NCBI GenBank assembly: GCA_019057595.1
Contig: DXJI01000003.1
Location: 42,641 to 106,640, forward strand
Length of the DNA: 64,000 bases
Direction of reading: 5' to 3'
Source: Candidatus Thorarchaeota archaeon
GTDB taxonomy: Archaea; Asgardarchaeota; Thorarchaeia; Thorarchaeales; Thorarchaeaceae
The notes beneath the pieces are model-generated. The model worked only from the letters and a program-made list of their open reading frames with translations. It was not told the origin of the DNA and did no database searches. Numbering within the stretch: the stretch's first letter is position 1; each line of letters begins with the position of its first letter. Of the stretch, positions 44,470 to 52,792 are shown in pieces. The position numbers were made by a program, and so were the translations under genes.

Positions 44470-45768
44470 TCATAGTTCTCCTATGTATTGCTCTAGATAC
44501 TGATAGGTTTCAGTTAGTTTACCCTGGTATACAATAACGGCATCTTTGAGCTCCCGGGGTAGGTCAAGCTCAGAGAATTGAACAGTGAAATCAGCTTTCG
44601 CCAAGGAAGGTATGAAATCAAGCAATGTTTCACTGAAAGATGTAGATGATTCTCGTGGTAGCTCGGATGGAAGATTGTCAACTGCCATCACGACAGGACC
44701 TTCGCCTACGACACCTAGCTCAGCTCGATCCTCATCAATTAGATAAGTAAAAGCAGGTTTGTTTGCTTTTGTACAGTCAAGAGTAAATTCAATCGCACCC
44801 TCAACATCACAGGAAATGTCTCCTACAATCTGGAGTCTTCGAGATTCTTGTTTCCAATGATTTTGGATAAACTCCTTTGTTATCAAGCGTGGGTACTTGT
44901 CTGTCCAGTAGATACAGTTCATTAACACGGTAATGTAAGGAATGTACTTGTGAAACACACCAGTGTACTTGGTTTTTCCATGCTTGTAATAGTCCTGCAG
45001 GTCGAACTGATCAGAGGGTTTTGTCGGCTCAACCATGTGTTCTTCCTTGAAGACACATTTGTGAATCAAGTGTGATTCTGGAGAAATGTGTTCGATTTCT
45101 TCTGGGTCTATGTCTGTGTGAGGAAGTATATCGAATATCTCTTGGGCACCTCTTGACACATTACCATAGCCAGCAAAGCCGATTACAAATGGTGTGAGCT
45201 CCTGTGGAAGTCCTTGTTCTTTGATTCGTTGACCAAGAATTGTAAACTCCTCTTTTAGCTCTGCAAGTCCACCCAGTTCATACGTCGGTTTCATTTCAGC
45301 AAATGGATTAGGTGTGACTCCTTGTGCTTCCAAACGGTCACCAAGCATACGGAATGTATCAGAAATACCCGCCATTCCAGCCCAGTTTCCAAAGTAGATC
45401 AATCTTCGGCCCTTGTCGTCGACAACGCGTTCGTAGTCAATCAATGTGGCTCCTACATCCATGATTCGTTTGAGCATGGGCATATTGTAATCTTGGCCTT
45501 TGATAGTGTGGCTGAAGAAAATATAGACTATATCTTTCTCAAAGAAGTCAGTGGGCATCTCTTTGATCCCCAAAACAACGGATGTATTACTGCCCTTCAG
45601 GGGTAATACTTCAGCTTGGTACTCGTCTTCTTTGAATGCACGTTGATCGCTTGGTTCAATTACAAACTCGATACTATGCTTGTCATGTAGTAATTTGACA
45701 TGAGTAGGTACAACAGGTACTCGAGTTTCGAATGCTTTCTCTTCCTTTCTAAGTCCAATCCGGTTCAC
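44470..45768 (-). CDS. Lysine-ketoglutarate reductase (LKR)-like protein
   Basis: Resembles the N-terminal LKR half of eukaryotic alpha-aminoadipic semialdehyde synthase, which condenses lysine and 2-oxoglutarate to saccharopine. Supporting blocks are GLRKEEKAFETRVPVVPTHV at the start, YIFFSHTIKGQDYNMPML, IDYERVVDDKGRRLIYFGNW followed by AGMAGI, and the dinucleotide loop GFAGYGNVSRGAQEIFD. It has 432 residues. It precedes the saccharopine dehydrogenase gene directly. Whether the pathway runs toward lysine breakdown or synthesis is not shown; breakdown fits the fermentation genes nearby. Confidence 0.85.
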   Translation of the reverse strand: MNRIGLRKEEKAFETRVPVVPTHVKLLHDKHSIEFVIEPSDQRAFKEDEYQAEVLPLKGSNTSVVLGIKEMPTDFFEKDIVYIFFSHTIKGQDYNMPMLKRIMDVGATLIDYERVVDDKGRRLIYFGNWAGMAGISDTFRMLGDRLEAQGVTPNPFAEMKPTYELGGLAELKEEFTILGQRIKEQGLPQELTPFVIGFAGYGNVSRGAQEIFDILPHTDIDPEEIEHISPESHLIHKCVFKEEHMVEPTKPSDQFDLQDYYKHGKTKYTGVFHKYIPYITVLMNCIYWTDKYPRLITKEFIQNHWKQESRRLQIVGDISCDVEGAIEFTLDCTKANKPAFTYLIDEDRAELGVVGEGPVVMAVDNLPSELPRESSTSFSETLLDFIPSLAKADFTVQFSELDLPRELKDAVIVYQGKLTETYQYLEQYIGEL

Positions 45769-45871
45769 TGGCTTGCCTCCTGGATATGCACTCTATCGAC
45801 GATGTCGTGGGCCGAACTACCTAGGCTTTAACCTTTCCGTGCAGGCCATGTATTACTAGCACTCAAAATCA

Positions 45872-45883
45872 GAACACGTGTTC
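45872..45883. promoter_or_regulatory. GAACACGTGTTC palindrome, copy 2
   Basis: A perfect 12-base palindrome (AGAACACGTGTTCT over 14 bases) directly in front of the TTG at 45885 that may start the small ORF. One of five identical cores in the window. Confidence 0.7.
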
Positions 45884-45884
45884 T

Positions 45885-46193
45885 TTGATTTGGTTGATCT
45901 ATTTGACTGAATATCTGTATCTCTATGATTGTCATCAGGCACGGCGTAGCAATGCAAGACGAGTCGCTTTTACAAAGGAGCTCTATGGCTTTGTATATTC
46001 ATGGAGGACCAAATCTGGAATCAAGCAGAAAAGAAAACAAGGTCTGTTAGATGAGTGTCCAGGTGCCCAGGCTGTTGCTGATTCTGCGATATTGGTTCCT
46101 TCTGAGCATCGTATCATTTTTGATTCACTGTTTCAGATGTATGAAGACATTCTTAAAATCAAGATCTATGAAGTGGCCCAAGAAATCTATTAG
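45885..46193 (+). CDS. Small basic protein of unknown function framed by palindromes
   Basis: An open frame of up to 102 residues, probably shorter, since TTG codons at 45885, 45894 and 45903 are all possible starts. The C-terminal 85 residues look like a real conserved-type domain: RRVAFTKELYGFVYSWRTKS, then KRKQGLLDECPGAQAVADSA and ILVPSEHRIIFDSLF. It is basic and could bind nucleic acid, but I do not recognise the family. A GAACACGTGTTC palindrome precedes it and another begins within its TAG stop codon, so the gene is exactly bracketed. It lies next to the candidate origin. Confidence 0.55.
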   Translation: MIWLIYLTEYLYLYDCHQARRSNARRVAFTKELYGFVYSWRTKSGIKQKRKQGLLDECPGAQAVADSAILVPSEHRIIFDSLFQMYEDILKIKIYEVAQEIY

Positions 46194-46204
46194 AACACGT
46201 GTTC
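46193..46204. promoter_or_regulatory. GAACACGTGTTC palindrome, copy 3
   Basis: A perfect 12-base core whose first base is the last base of the TAG stop of the small ORF. The wider match to copies 4 and 5 is AGAACACGTGTTCCAA. Confidence 0.7.
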
Positions 46205-46254
46205 CAACTTCTATTACTTGTAATACAGTTAGTACGCGATCTCGAAAATAGGCA

Positions 46255-46266
46255 GAACACGTGTTC
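46255..46266. promoter_or_regulatory. GAACACGTGTTC palindrome, copy 4
   Basis: A perfect 12-base core, 12 bases away from ORB-like element B. Its extended form AGAACACGTGTTCCAAAC is shared with copy 5. Confidence 0.7.
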
Positions 46267-46278
46267 CAAACGCAATCG

Positions 46279-46303
46279 AACCCCCTTGCTTCCACTAGAA
46301 ACT
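46279..46303 (-). other. ORB-like element B
   Basis: The minus strand reads TTCTAGTGGAAGCAAGGGGG then TT: the dyad-like TTCnAGTGGAA followed by a G-tract, as in archaeal origin recognition boxes. It faces element C in inverted orientation across an AT-rich core. Confidence 0.5.
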
Positions 46304-46425
46304 ATTTAAAAACGTCTAACCGGTAAAATATCCAAAAGTATTTATAATCGTTTTTCTAGCCTGTTCTTATCTCCATTTTTATAATGCATACACACACGCC
46401 CGCCGCTAGAATTCTCCATTGATCC

Positions 46426-46446
46426 TTCCAGTGGAAATGAAGGGGT
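46426..46446 (+). other. ORB-like element C
   Basis: TTCCAGTGGAAATGAAGGGG then T matches the archaeal ORB layout closely (TTCCAGTGGAAAC-type dyad plus G-tract). With element B it forms the inverted pair of the candidate origin. Confidence 0.6.
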
Positions 46447-46468
46447 CTTACCCGTACAATACTAACTA

Positions 46469-46480
46469 GAACACGTGTTC
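46469..46480. promoter_or_regulatory. GAACACGTGTTC palindrome, copy 5
   Basis: A perfect 12-base core 22 bases beyond ORB-like element C and about 90 bases before the iorA start. Copies 4 and 5 thus bracket the inverted ORB pair. Confidence 0.7.
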
Positions 46481-46567
46481 CAAACATTTTGAATGCGCGT
46501 CAAGACCACAAGACTGATACCTCGTTCATATTCTCACTCGAAACATCCAAGCATGGAGGATCATTGA

Positions 46568-48460
46568 TTGGCTAGACCCAAGGAACTTCTTGAGGATAAA
46601 CCAGGAAAGAAGGTTCTTCTTCTCGCTAACGAAGCAATTGCAAGGGGTGTGCTAGAAGCAGGAGTCCGACTTGTTGCTCTCTATCCTGGTACGCCTAGTA
46701 GTGAGATTGGAAACAACCTGACGTTCATGGCTCCCCACATTCCTAACTTCTACTTTGAATTTAGTACAAATGAGAAGGTAGCTCTGGAAGTGGCAGGGGC
46801 CGCTGCAGTTGCAGGAGTGAGATCTATGATGGTCTGTAAAGGTCCGGGTCTCAATGTAGCTGCTGATCCGTTCTTTTCGTTGGCCTATGTGGGTGTCCGT
46901 GGAGGAATGGTGATAGTCGTTGCCGATGATCCAAGTATGTGGAGCTCACAGAACGAGAATGATAGCAGATACTATGCACTGATGGGAAACATGCCAATGA
47001 TGGAACCCGCTGATCCTATAGAAGCAAAATCTATGCTACTCGAGGCTTACAAATTCTCAGAAAAGCTAGAACTTCCAGTGCTTTTTCGTACCACCACAAG
47101 AGTAAATCATTCAAGGGCTCCTGTAAAATTCGGGAAAATCCCCTCACGTCCAGATAAGGTCGAGTTTGTAAAAGAACCATTCCGGTTTGTCCCCATTCCA
47201 TCTGTCGCACGCAAAAGACATCCATGGCTTCTCGGACAGATAGATATTGCACGTGAGTTATCAGAAAAAAGTCCATTGAACTTCACCGAAGGTAAGGGTG
47301 ATCTTGGAATAATCACCTGTGGTGTTTCATACAATTATGTTGTTGAAGCATTATCATCTATGGAAATTAAAGCAGAAGTCTTGAAGCTCGGAATCACTCA
47401 TCCTGTTCCGGAGAAGATGATTACTGATTTTCTGGGCCGTCATAAACAAGTACTGATTGTTGAAGAACTCGAACCATTCCTTGAAACACATGCAAGACGA
47501 CTGGCTCAACTCAGTAAGATCACCGTAGACATTCTTGGTAAGGAACAGGGAATCTTCTCTCGCACCTATGAGTATAGTCCGAGGATTGTGATGAATGCAT
47601 TAAAAGAAATTACTACACGTAATACACCTATTAACTGGGAAGAAATCGATAAGAAAGTCCAAAAGTTGCCAGAAATGCCTCCGAGACCTCCGCTCCTCTG
47701 CGCTGGATGTCCACATAGAGCAACATACTATGCAATCAAAGCTGCAACAAGAGGGAAAGCAATCTATCCAACTGATATTGGCTGTTACACCCTAAGTATT
47801 GCTCCACCATTAGAAACCGCAGACATACTATTCGATATGGGATCTTCAATAACTACTGCGTGTGGTCTTGCTGAAGTCACAGACCAAGATATTGTTGCTA
47901 CAATTGGTGATAGCACGTTCTTTGCATCTGGTCTTCCTGGTATCACAAATGCGGTTTACAATCAACATCGTATATGCGTAGTAGTGCTTGACAATCGAAC
48001 TACTGCTATGACCGGTCATCAACCACACCCTGGAACTGGACTGACTGGAATGCAGAAAGAAGTCCCACCTCTAGACATAGAAGAAGTATGCAAAGGTCTG
48101 GGTGTGAAATATGTCAAGACTGTTGAACCGTTTGAATCAATGGCAGGTCTGGTTGCTGAGGTACGTGAGATGGTCAAGTGGGCCAAGGAGAATCACAGTC
48201 CTGCAGTACTAGTTTCAAAGGAGGCATGTGCACTTCTCACTGCTGCTGATCGTCGTCGCGCTGGTGAATTCCCACCCAAATACTACGTTGATTCAGAGGT
48301 ATGTAATGCGTGCAAACGATGTCTCAATCGTCTCTCTTGTCCTGCTATGTACTTGGACCCAGAAACAGAACAGGCTGTAATTGATGAAACCCAATGTAAC
48401 CTCTGTGGAACTTGTGTTTCTGTATGTCCACAAGGTGCAATAAAACAGGAGGATGCATAA
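46568..48460 (+). CDS. iorA: Indolepyruvate:ferredoxin oxidoreductase alpha subunit
   Basis: Oxidises arylpyruvates from aromatic amino acids to aryl-acetyl-CoA, reducing ferredoxin. The N-terminal pyruvate-oxidoreductase-like domain contains LYPGTPSSEIGNNL. The TPP-binding domain has GDSTFFASGLPGITNAVYNQ, with AGCPHRATYYAIKAA before it. Two C-terminal ferredoxin clusters are visible (CNACKRCLNRLSCPAMY and CNLCGTCVSVCP); the first has an atypical spacing. The protein has 630 residues. The start is TTG at 46568 with GGAGGA seven bases upstream. iorB follows directly. Confidence 0.95.
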   Translation: MARPKELLEDKPGKKVLLLANEAIARGVLEAGVRLVALYPGTPSSEIGNNLTFMAPHIPNFYFEFSTNEKVALEVAGAAAVAGVRSMMVCKGPGLNVAADPFFSLAYVGVRGGMVIVVADDPSMWSSQNENDSRYYALMGNMPMMEPADPIEAKSMLLEAYKFSEKLELPVLFRTTTRVNHSRAPVKFGKIPSRPDKVEFVKEPFRFVPIPSVARKRHPWLLGQIDIARELSEKSPLNFTEGKGDLGIITCGVSYNYVVEALSSMEIKAEVLKLGITHPVPEKMITDFLGRHKQVLIVEELEPFLETHARRLAQLSKITVDILGKEQGIFSRTYEYSPRIVMNALKEITTRNTPINWEEIDKKVQKLPEMPPRPPLLCAGCPHRATYYAIKAATRGKAIYPTDIGCYTLSIAPPLETADILFDMGSSITTACGLAEVTDQDIVATIGDSTFFASGLPGITNAVYNQHRICVVVLDNRTTAMTGHQPHPGTGLTGMQKEVPPLDIEEVCKGLGVKYVKTVEPFESMAGLVAEVREMVKWAKENHSPAVLVSKEACALLTAADRRRAGEFPPKYYVDSEVCNACKRCLNRLSCPAMYLDPETEQAVIDETQCNLCGTCVSVCPQGAIKQEDA

Positions 48461-48461
48461 T

Positions 48462-49079
48462 ATGGGTGGTAATAATGGTAATACAATAAATGTTGCAATC
48501 ACTGGAGTAGGTGGTCAAGGAGTTCTATCTCTCGCAGAAATTTTGGCAAAAGCAGCTCTCCAATGTGGTCTCAATGTTCGTGTAGGAGAGATCCACGGAA
48601 TGGCTCAACGAGGAGGTCATGTTGTCTGTACAGTACGTATGGGAGAGAATGCCAAGGGTCCAATCATAGACCCAGGTTCTGCTCATCTTCTTGTTGGCTT
48701 TGAGCCAGTTGAAACTCTTAGAGAGATTCAACTAGTGAAACAAGGTGGTTGTGTTCTGATGAGCTCTCATGTTCAGTATCCTGTTGCTGTTTCAATGGGA
48801 CAGGCTGAGTATCCTAACCATGAAGAGATAATCAAAGCCATGAACAAGTACACTGACAAGATAATTGAATTCGATGCGTTGGAGCTTGCAGTGAAAGCCG
48901 GAAGCTCCCGATCACTCAATATGGTAATGTTGGGAGCTATCATAGGTACTGGTTTAGTACCAATCACTGAAAAGACTGCAATTGAAGTTGTCAGCTCTAC
49001 CTTTGCAAAGAAATTCGAGAAAATCAATGTTGGTGCTACTAAACTAGGATTTGAAATGGCCAAAGCCTGCAAGGAATAG
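48462..49079 (+). CDS. iorB: Indolepyruvate:ferredoxin oxidoreductase beta subunit
   Basis: Gamma-type (KorC-like) subunit of the IorAB complex. Typical motifs are NVAITGVGGQGVLSLAEILA and VGEIHGMAQRGGHVVCTVRM. I use the ATG at 48462, one base after the iorA stop codon, because AGGAGGA lies seven bases upstream; an ATG at 48453 inside iorA would add three residues. The protein has 205 residues, as expected. Confidence 0.94.
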   Translation: MGGNNGNTINVAITGVGGQGVLSLAEILAKAALQCGLNVRVGEIHGMAQRGGHVVCTVRMGENAKGPIIDPGSAHLLVGFEPVETLREIQLVKQGGCVLMSSHVQYPVAVSMGQAEYPNHEEIIKAMNKYTDKIIEFDALELAVKAGSSRSLNMVMLGAIIGTGLVPITEKTAIEVVSSTFAKKFEKINVGATKLGFEMAKACKE

Positions 49080-49107
49080 ATATCTAATACTAGTATTACT
49101 ATTACAA

Positions 49108-51486
49108 TTATGAATCTGCTAATCTCGCACCAGCAATAGCTACCTGTCCAATTGAGATTCCACCATCACCCGGTGGAACATTGGCGTGAATGAGTGGTGT
49201 GAGCTGCGCTTTGTGCACCTGATCAATCACTGCTTTTGTAATGATGTTATTGAGTGCAACTCCTCCAGAGAAACCAACATGTTGTATCTGATTTTCTTCA
49301 GCTACCCCACGTGCAATATGTGCCAATGATTCTCCTAGATACCACTGCGCAGCATACGCTATCTCCTGCTTGTTGACACCTTCTTCGATTAACTCGAGAA
49401 CTCGCATCAGACCGTTTGATGTATCCAAAACCAATCCATTTCTCGACTTTTTGAATAATGGTTTGATTCGTAATTCAGTAGTTTTCGCCAGTGCTTCGAG
49501 CTTCATCGGGCATTCTCCATCATAGGAGTTCTCCGAACAAACACCAAGTACCATGGCCACAGCATCAAGAAACCTTCCAGCGCTTGTACTATTCATTGTA
49601 CTAATTTGACGACCAAGTGAATCAATCAGGATATCTAGTATGTCTGAGGTCATCTTGGTGTCAGGTCCGATAGGTGCTGAATTGACTATTCGAAGAAGGT
49701 TGTCCTTTTCCAGTGAATTATCCAAGATTCCAACTACAGATCTTGCAGCATAGACAGCTGTGAGGTCTCCACCAGGATAATTCACACCCTTGAGACCGCC
49801 TACTTTCCTGAAATCACTAAGACCACCAAGTAGTATCTCGCCTCCCCACGCTTTCCCATCTTGTCCAAATCCATACCCATCGGCTGTAATACAAACAATA
49901 CTTGTATCATGTGGTAGAGAATGGTCTACAATCATTGAAGCAAGGTGCGCATAGTGATGTTGTATCCTAAAAAGAGGAATGTCTTGTTCATTGGCAATTT
50001 TTTCAGCCAGTTCAGTAGTCAGAAACTCTGGATGGAGATCACAGGCCACGCCGTCCAAATCATTGATGTCGAGAAGATGTAGCATATGGTCCAGTGCATC
50101 AGACAGAAAATCCAGACTCTCCACTCGATTGATATCCCCTATATGCTGAGTCGGATAAATTCGTTCAGATTTCAATACAGAGGCTGTTACCTTTTCTTCA
50201 GGACCTAATGCGATGGTCTTGATTTCTTTCCAGGGACCATCAAAACGGAGGGGTTCTGGTACATATCCTCTAGCTCGCCTGATGAACACTGGATTATCCT
50301 TGGGTAAAACCTTGATGACCGAATCATCAGCTCTCTGGTACACTCTACGATTATGCACGAGCGAATAATCAACAATATCCTCGAGTTCAGACACTACAAC
50401 TTCAGGTCTGATATACATTGGAACCCCAGTCGGATTAGCACTGGTCATCACCAAGGCTGGTTCTGAAGTGTAACGAAATAGAAGATGATGAACTGGCGCA
50501 TAGGGAAGCATGACCCCAATGGTATCAAGTCCAGGAGCAATTTGTTCTACAACATCATTAGATATTTTATCTGACACACTTTTTCTCTTAAGCAGAACAA
50601 TAGGCCGCCTCCAAGATGTAAGGAGACTTTCTTCTTTGGTAGTGAGATGCACAATTTCTTTGAGATAAGAGAGGTTCCTGACCATTATCGCGAATGGTCG
50701 CTGTGATCTCTTCTTCCTTCTCCGAAGAAGTTCTAACGGTTCAACACTGGAAGTCTTGGTCACAATGTGAGTCCCAGCAATTCCCTGTATTGCAACAATG
50801 CTTCCTCTTTCAATAAGTCCTGAAACCTGAAGTACTGGATCATTGCTTTCAACTGGCCTTCCACTGGCATCAAGTAGTCTGTAGGTTGGTCCACACATTT
50901 CACATGCTGTTGTCTGAGCATGATATCTTCTATCAAGAGGAGTTGTATAACCTGTATTACAAGTATCACATAATGGAAAGTCAATCATAGTAGTGTACGG
51001 ACGGTCATAAGGTAGACCAGTGATGGTAGAGAACCTTGGCCCACATGCTACACATGAAGTAAATGGATACAGATACCAGCGTGAATCCGGATTGGTCAAA
51101 TCTTCAATACAATCGCTGCATATTGCTATGTCAGGAGGCAATACAGGTATTGATCCTTCAGACCTAGTCAAGGTTGATTTCTTGATTTCAAAGGATGTGA
51201 AGGAGTTAGTTGACTCCTCCCAGACAATATCAAGTGTATCCACTCTTGATATAGAAGGAGGTCTGTCTTCAATTATGTCTACCAATGTCTTGATTTGATT
51301 CTCTTCTCCTTCTGCAATCACCTTAACTCCTGCATCACCTAGATTCAATACATATCCAGTGAGGGACAACGAATCTGCAACTCGATAAATGAAAGGTCTG
51401 AATCCAACTCCTTGGACAATACCTGTCACATGAATCACAGCCCGTTTCTTCAAAGAGTCAAACACCTTTGACGTACCCGTTGCCAC
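49108..51486 (-). CDS. hypF: Carbamoyltransferase HypF ([NiFe]-hydrogenase maturation)
   Basis: Makes the thiocarbamate on HypE that becomes the cyanide ligands of [NiFe] hydrogenase. Domains in order: an acylphosphatase (TGIVQGVGFRPFIYRVADSL, about residues 20-40), zinc-finger-like cysteine pairs (CSDCIEDL, CVACGPR, CDTCNTGY, CEMCGPTY, about 120-200), a YrdC-like domain (LLRRRKKRSQRPFAIMVRN) and a Kae1-like carbamoyltransferase domain (QHHYAHLASMIVDH, TADGYGFGQDGKAWGGEILL). Its 792 residues are full length. The start is GTG at 51486. No hydrogenase gene is in the window. Confidence 0.96.
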   Translation of the reverse strand: MATGTSKVFDSLKKRAVIHVTGIVQGVGFRPFIYRVADSLSLTGYVLNLGDAGVKVIAEGEENQIKTLVDIIEDRPPSISRVDTLDIVWEESTNSFTSFEIKKSTLTRSEGSIPVLPPDIAICSDCIEDLTNPDSRWYLYPFTSCVACGPRFSTITGLPYDRPYTTMIDFPLCDTCNTGYTTPLDRRYHAQTTACEMCGPTYRLLDASGRPVESNDPVLQVSGLIERGSIVAIQGIAGTHIVTKTSSVEPLELLRRRKKRSQRPFAIMVRNLSYLKEIVHLTTKEESLLTSWRRPIVLLKRKSVSDKISNDVVEQIAPGLDTIGVMLPYAPVHHLLFRYTSEPALVMTSANPTGVPMYIRPEVVVSELEDIVDYSLVHNRRVYQRADDSVIKVLPKDNPVFIRRARGYVPEPLRFDGPWKEIKTIALGPEEKVTASVLKSERIYPTQHIGDINRVESLDFLSDALDHMLHLLDINDLDGVACDLHPEFLTTELAEKIANEQDIPLFRIQHHYAHLASMIVDHSLPHDTSIVCITADGYGFGQDGKAWGGEILLGGLSDFRKVGGLKGVNYPGGDLTAVYAARSVVGILDNSLEKDNLLRIVNSAPIGPDTKMTSDILDILIDSLGRQISTMNSTSAGRFLDAVAMVLGVCSENSYDGECPMKLEALAKTTELRIKPLFKKSRNGLVLDTSNGLMRVLELIEEGVNKQEIAYAAQWYLGESLAHIARGVAEENQIQHVGFSGGVALNNIITKAVIDQVHKAQLTPLIHANVPPGDGGISIGQVAIAGARLADS

Positions 51487-51613
51487 TCATAATATTAATC
51501 CAGTGAAGTGACAAAAACCTCCACGATAGTAAATGTATTACAAAAAATACACCTTCAATCAAAACTTTATAGGACCTCTTAAGGTTCACAAAGGAGTGAA
51601 GTGTTGAACTGAC

Positions 51614-52024
51614 TTGACAAGCCGTAGTGTACGTACTCGACGACTCGTTCGCGAGCCAGAGGCAACCCCATCAATCTTGGCTTCGATACCTGAATGTCTT
51701 AGAAACGCACTCAAAGAGGCAGTCAATTCTCGAGGCAGAAAATCAGTACTGATCTCCAGTAATAGTCTCACTAACAAATTCATCTTTTCTAGGTGGGGAA
51801 TTCGACCTTCCCAGCGCCGAAGATACAAGAATCTCTTCGCCTCTGTTAGAAAACAGAGTCGTGTTGTGTTTCAACACTATCTATTACGAGGTCGAGTTGA
51901 ATGGACTGATGATTCAGGAAGGAATGTATTTGGAGTGTACAAGTTTGATGAGATTCGAGGAAATCTGATTTTGGGATTCGTCGCTATGACTCCTGAGTCT
52001 GAATGGACGCTCTCAAACAGGTAG
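51614..52024 (+). CDS. Unrecognised 136-residue protein
   Basis: I do not recognise this protein. The N-terminal half is basic and helical (CLRNALKEAVNSRGRKSVLI, then RRRYKNLFASVRKQSRVVFQ), and the C-terminal third is beta-like (GRNVFGVYKFDEIRGNLILG). No membrane segment or cysteine pairs. The start appears to be TTG at 51614. A TATA-like CTTTATAGG (about 51565) lies upstream. The basic character could fit a nucleic-acid-binding role, without further support. Confidence 0.5.
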   Translation: MTSRSVRTRRLVREPEATPSILASIPECLRNALKEAVNSRGRKSVLISSNSLTNKFIFSRWGIRPSQRRRYKNLFASVRKQSRVVFQHYLLRGRVEWTDDSGRNVFGVYKFDEIRGNLILGFVAMTPESEWTLSNR

Positions 52025-52185
52025 TTTATCATCTTAGTGTATTGAAGTGAAACCTACTTAAGCACGATATCCTATTCTTTGTATACGAAACTGTATCCGC
52101 CCATGAAGACATTCACTAGGTGCGAGAGAACGCATCCTATGCCATCTCTGTGGCCTAAGGAGCAACTAGGCATACAGAAATCGGT

Positions 52186-52752
52186 GTGACCCTAATTGAG
52201 AGTGATTTAGCTTTGAGCCCAGGAAAAAGTGAAAGCAAGGACAAAGTGAAGCAGCTAACATCTGGTGCGAAACAAGTACTGAAGGAACCAATCCTGAAGA
52301 AACTTCAGGAAGGATCCGTTTTGAGTGAGGCACAGATTGAAACACTCCTCATTGATCTGGTGGTGGAGGATAGCTATGGAGCTCACATTACATACGAAGA
52401 CAAGGCATCATACCGGTCTAAGGAGGGGACCAGATTACGGGGTGTTTCCAGGGGAGCATTCAACAGAACACTGAAACAATCTCGAAGAAATCTCACACGC
52501 TGTTTCTATACAATGCTACTTCTCGCTTACCTAGGTCTCTTTGAGTTCACAATCTTCCGACCGTTCGAAGAAGTTGCAGCTCGGATTGGTGACTATCGAA
52601 GAATCCGTGACATTTTGTCTGGAAAGAAAGATCTGACAACAGAAGAACTAGAGAGTATCAGGGTCACAGAACGAACAATCATGTCTGCTCTTGATGAACT
52701 CTCTACATCACTGTCGTTGAAGTCAGAGATATCTAAGAGAAAGTCAGATTGA
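52186..52752 (+). CDS. Uncharacterised archaeal-type helical protein
   Basis: A 188-residue, mostly helical protein. The centre is the most distinctive: EGTRLRGVSRGAFNRTLKQS followed by RRNLTRCFYTMLLLAYLGLF. The stretch CFYTMLLLAYLGLFEFTIF might be a buried or membrane-associated helix. I have the impression of a family shared among several archaea but cannot name a function. The C-terminus is charged (SEISKRKSD). The start is GTG at 52186. Confidence 0.6.
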   Translation: MTLIESDLALSPGKSESKDKVKQLTSGAKQVLKEPILKKLQEGSVLSEAQIETLLIDLVVEDSYGAHITYEDKASYRSKEGTRLRGVSRGAFNRTLKQSRRNLTRCFYTMLLLAYLGLFEFTIFRPFEEVAARIGDYRRIRDILSGKKDLTTEELESIRVTERTIMSALDELSTSLSLKSEISKRKSD

Positions 52753-52792
52753 ATATCTCAATAGAGAAACAAAAAATAAACGGCTCGAGCGT

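Larger units (their letters stand above)
46205..46560. other. Candidate replication origin
   Basis: A 374-base gap between the small ORF and iorA holds an inverted pair of ORB-like elements (46279-46303 minus, 46426-46446 plus) with their G-tracts pointing outward. They surround an AT-rich core (about 46304-46390, including TATTTAAAA and TATTTATAATC), and two more GAACACGTGTTC palindromes lie inside the gap. Known archaeal origins share this plan: inverted ORBs around an AT-rich unwinding element in a long intergenic region. The genes on either side (LKR/SDH leftward, iorAB rightward) point away from it. It is 22 kb from orc1/cdc6. Confidence 0.55.

Noticed and set aside
45872..46480. Palindromes as a CRISPR array or insertion-sequence ends
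   Set aside because: Spacing is irregular (about 321, 62 and 214 bases), the repeat is only 12-16 bases and symmetrical, and no transposase or Cas gene is near.
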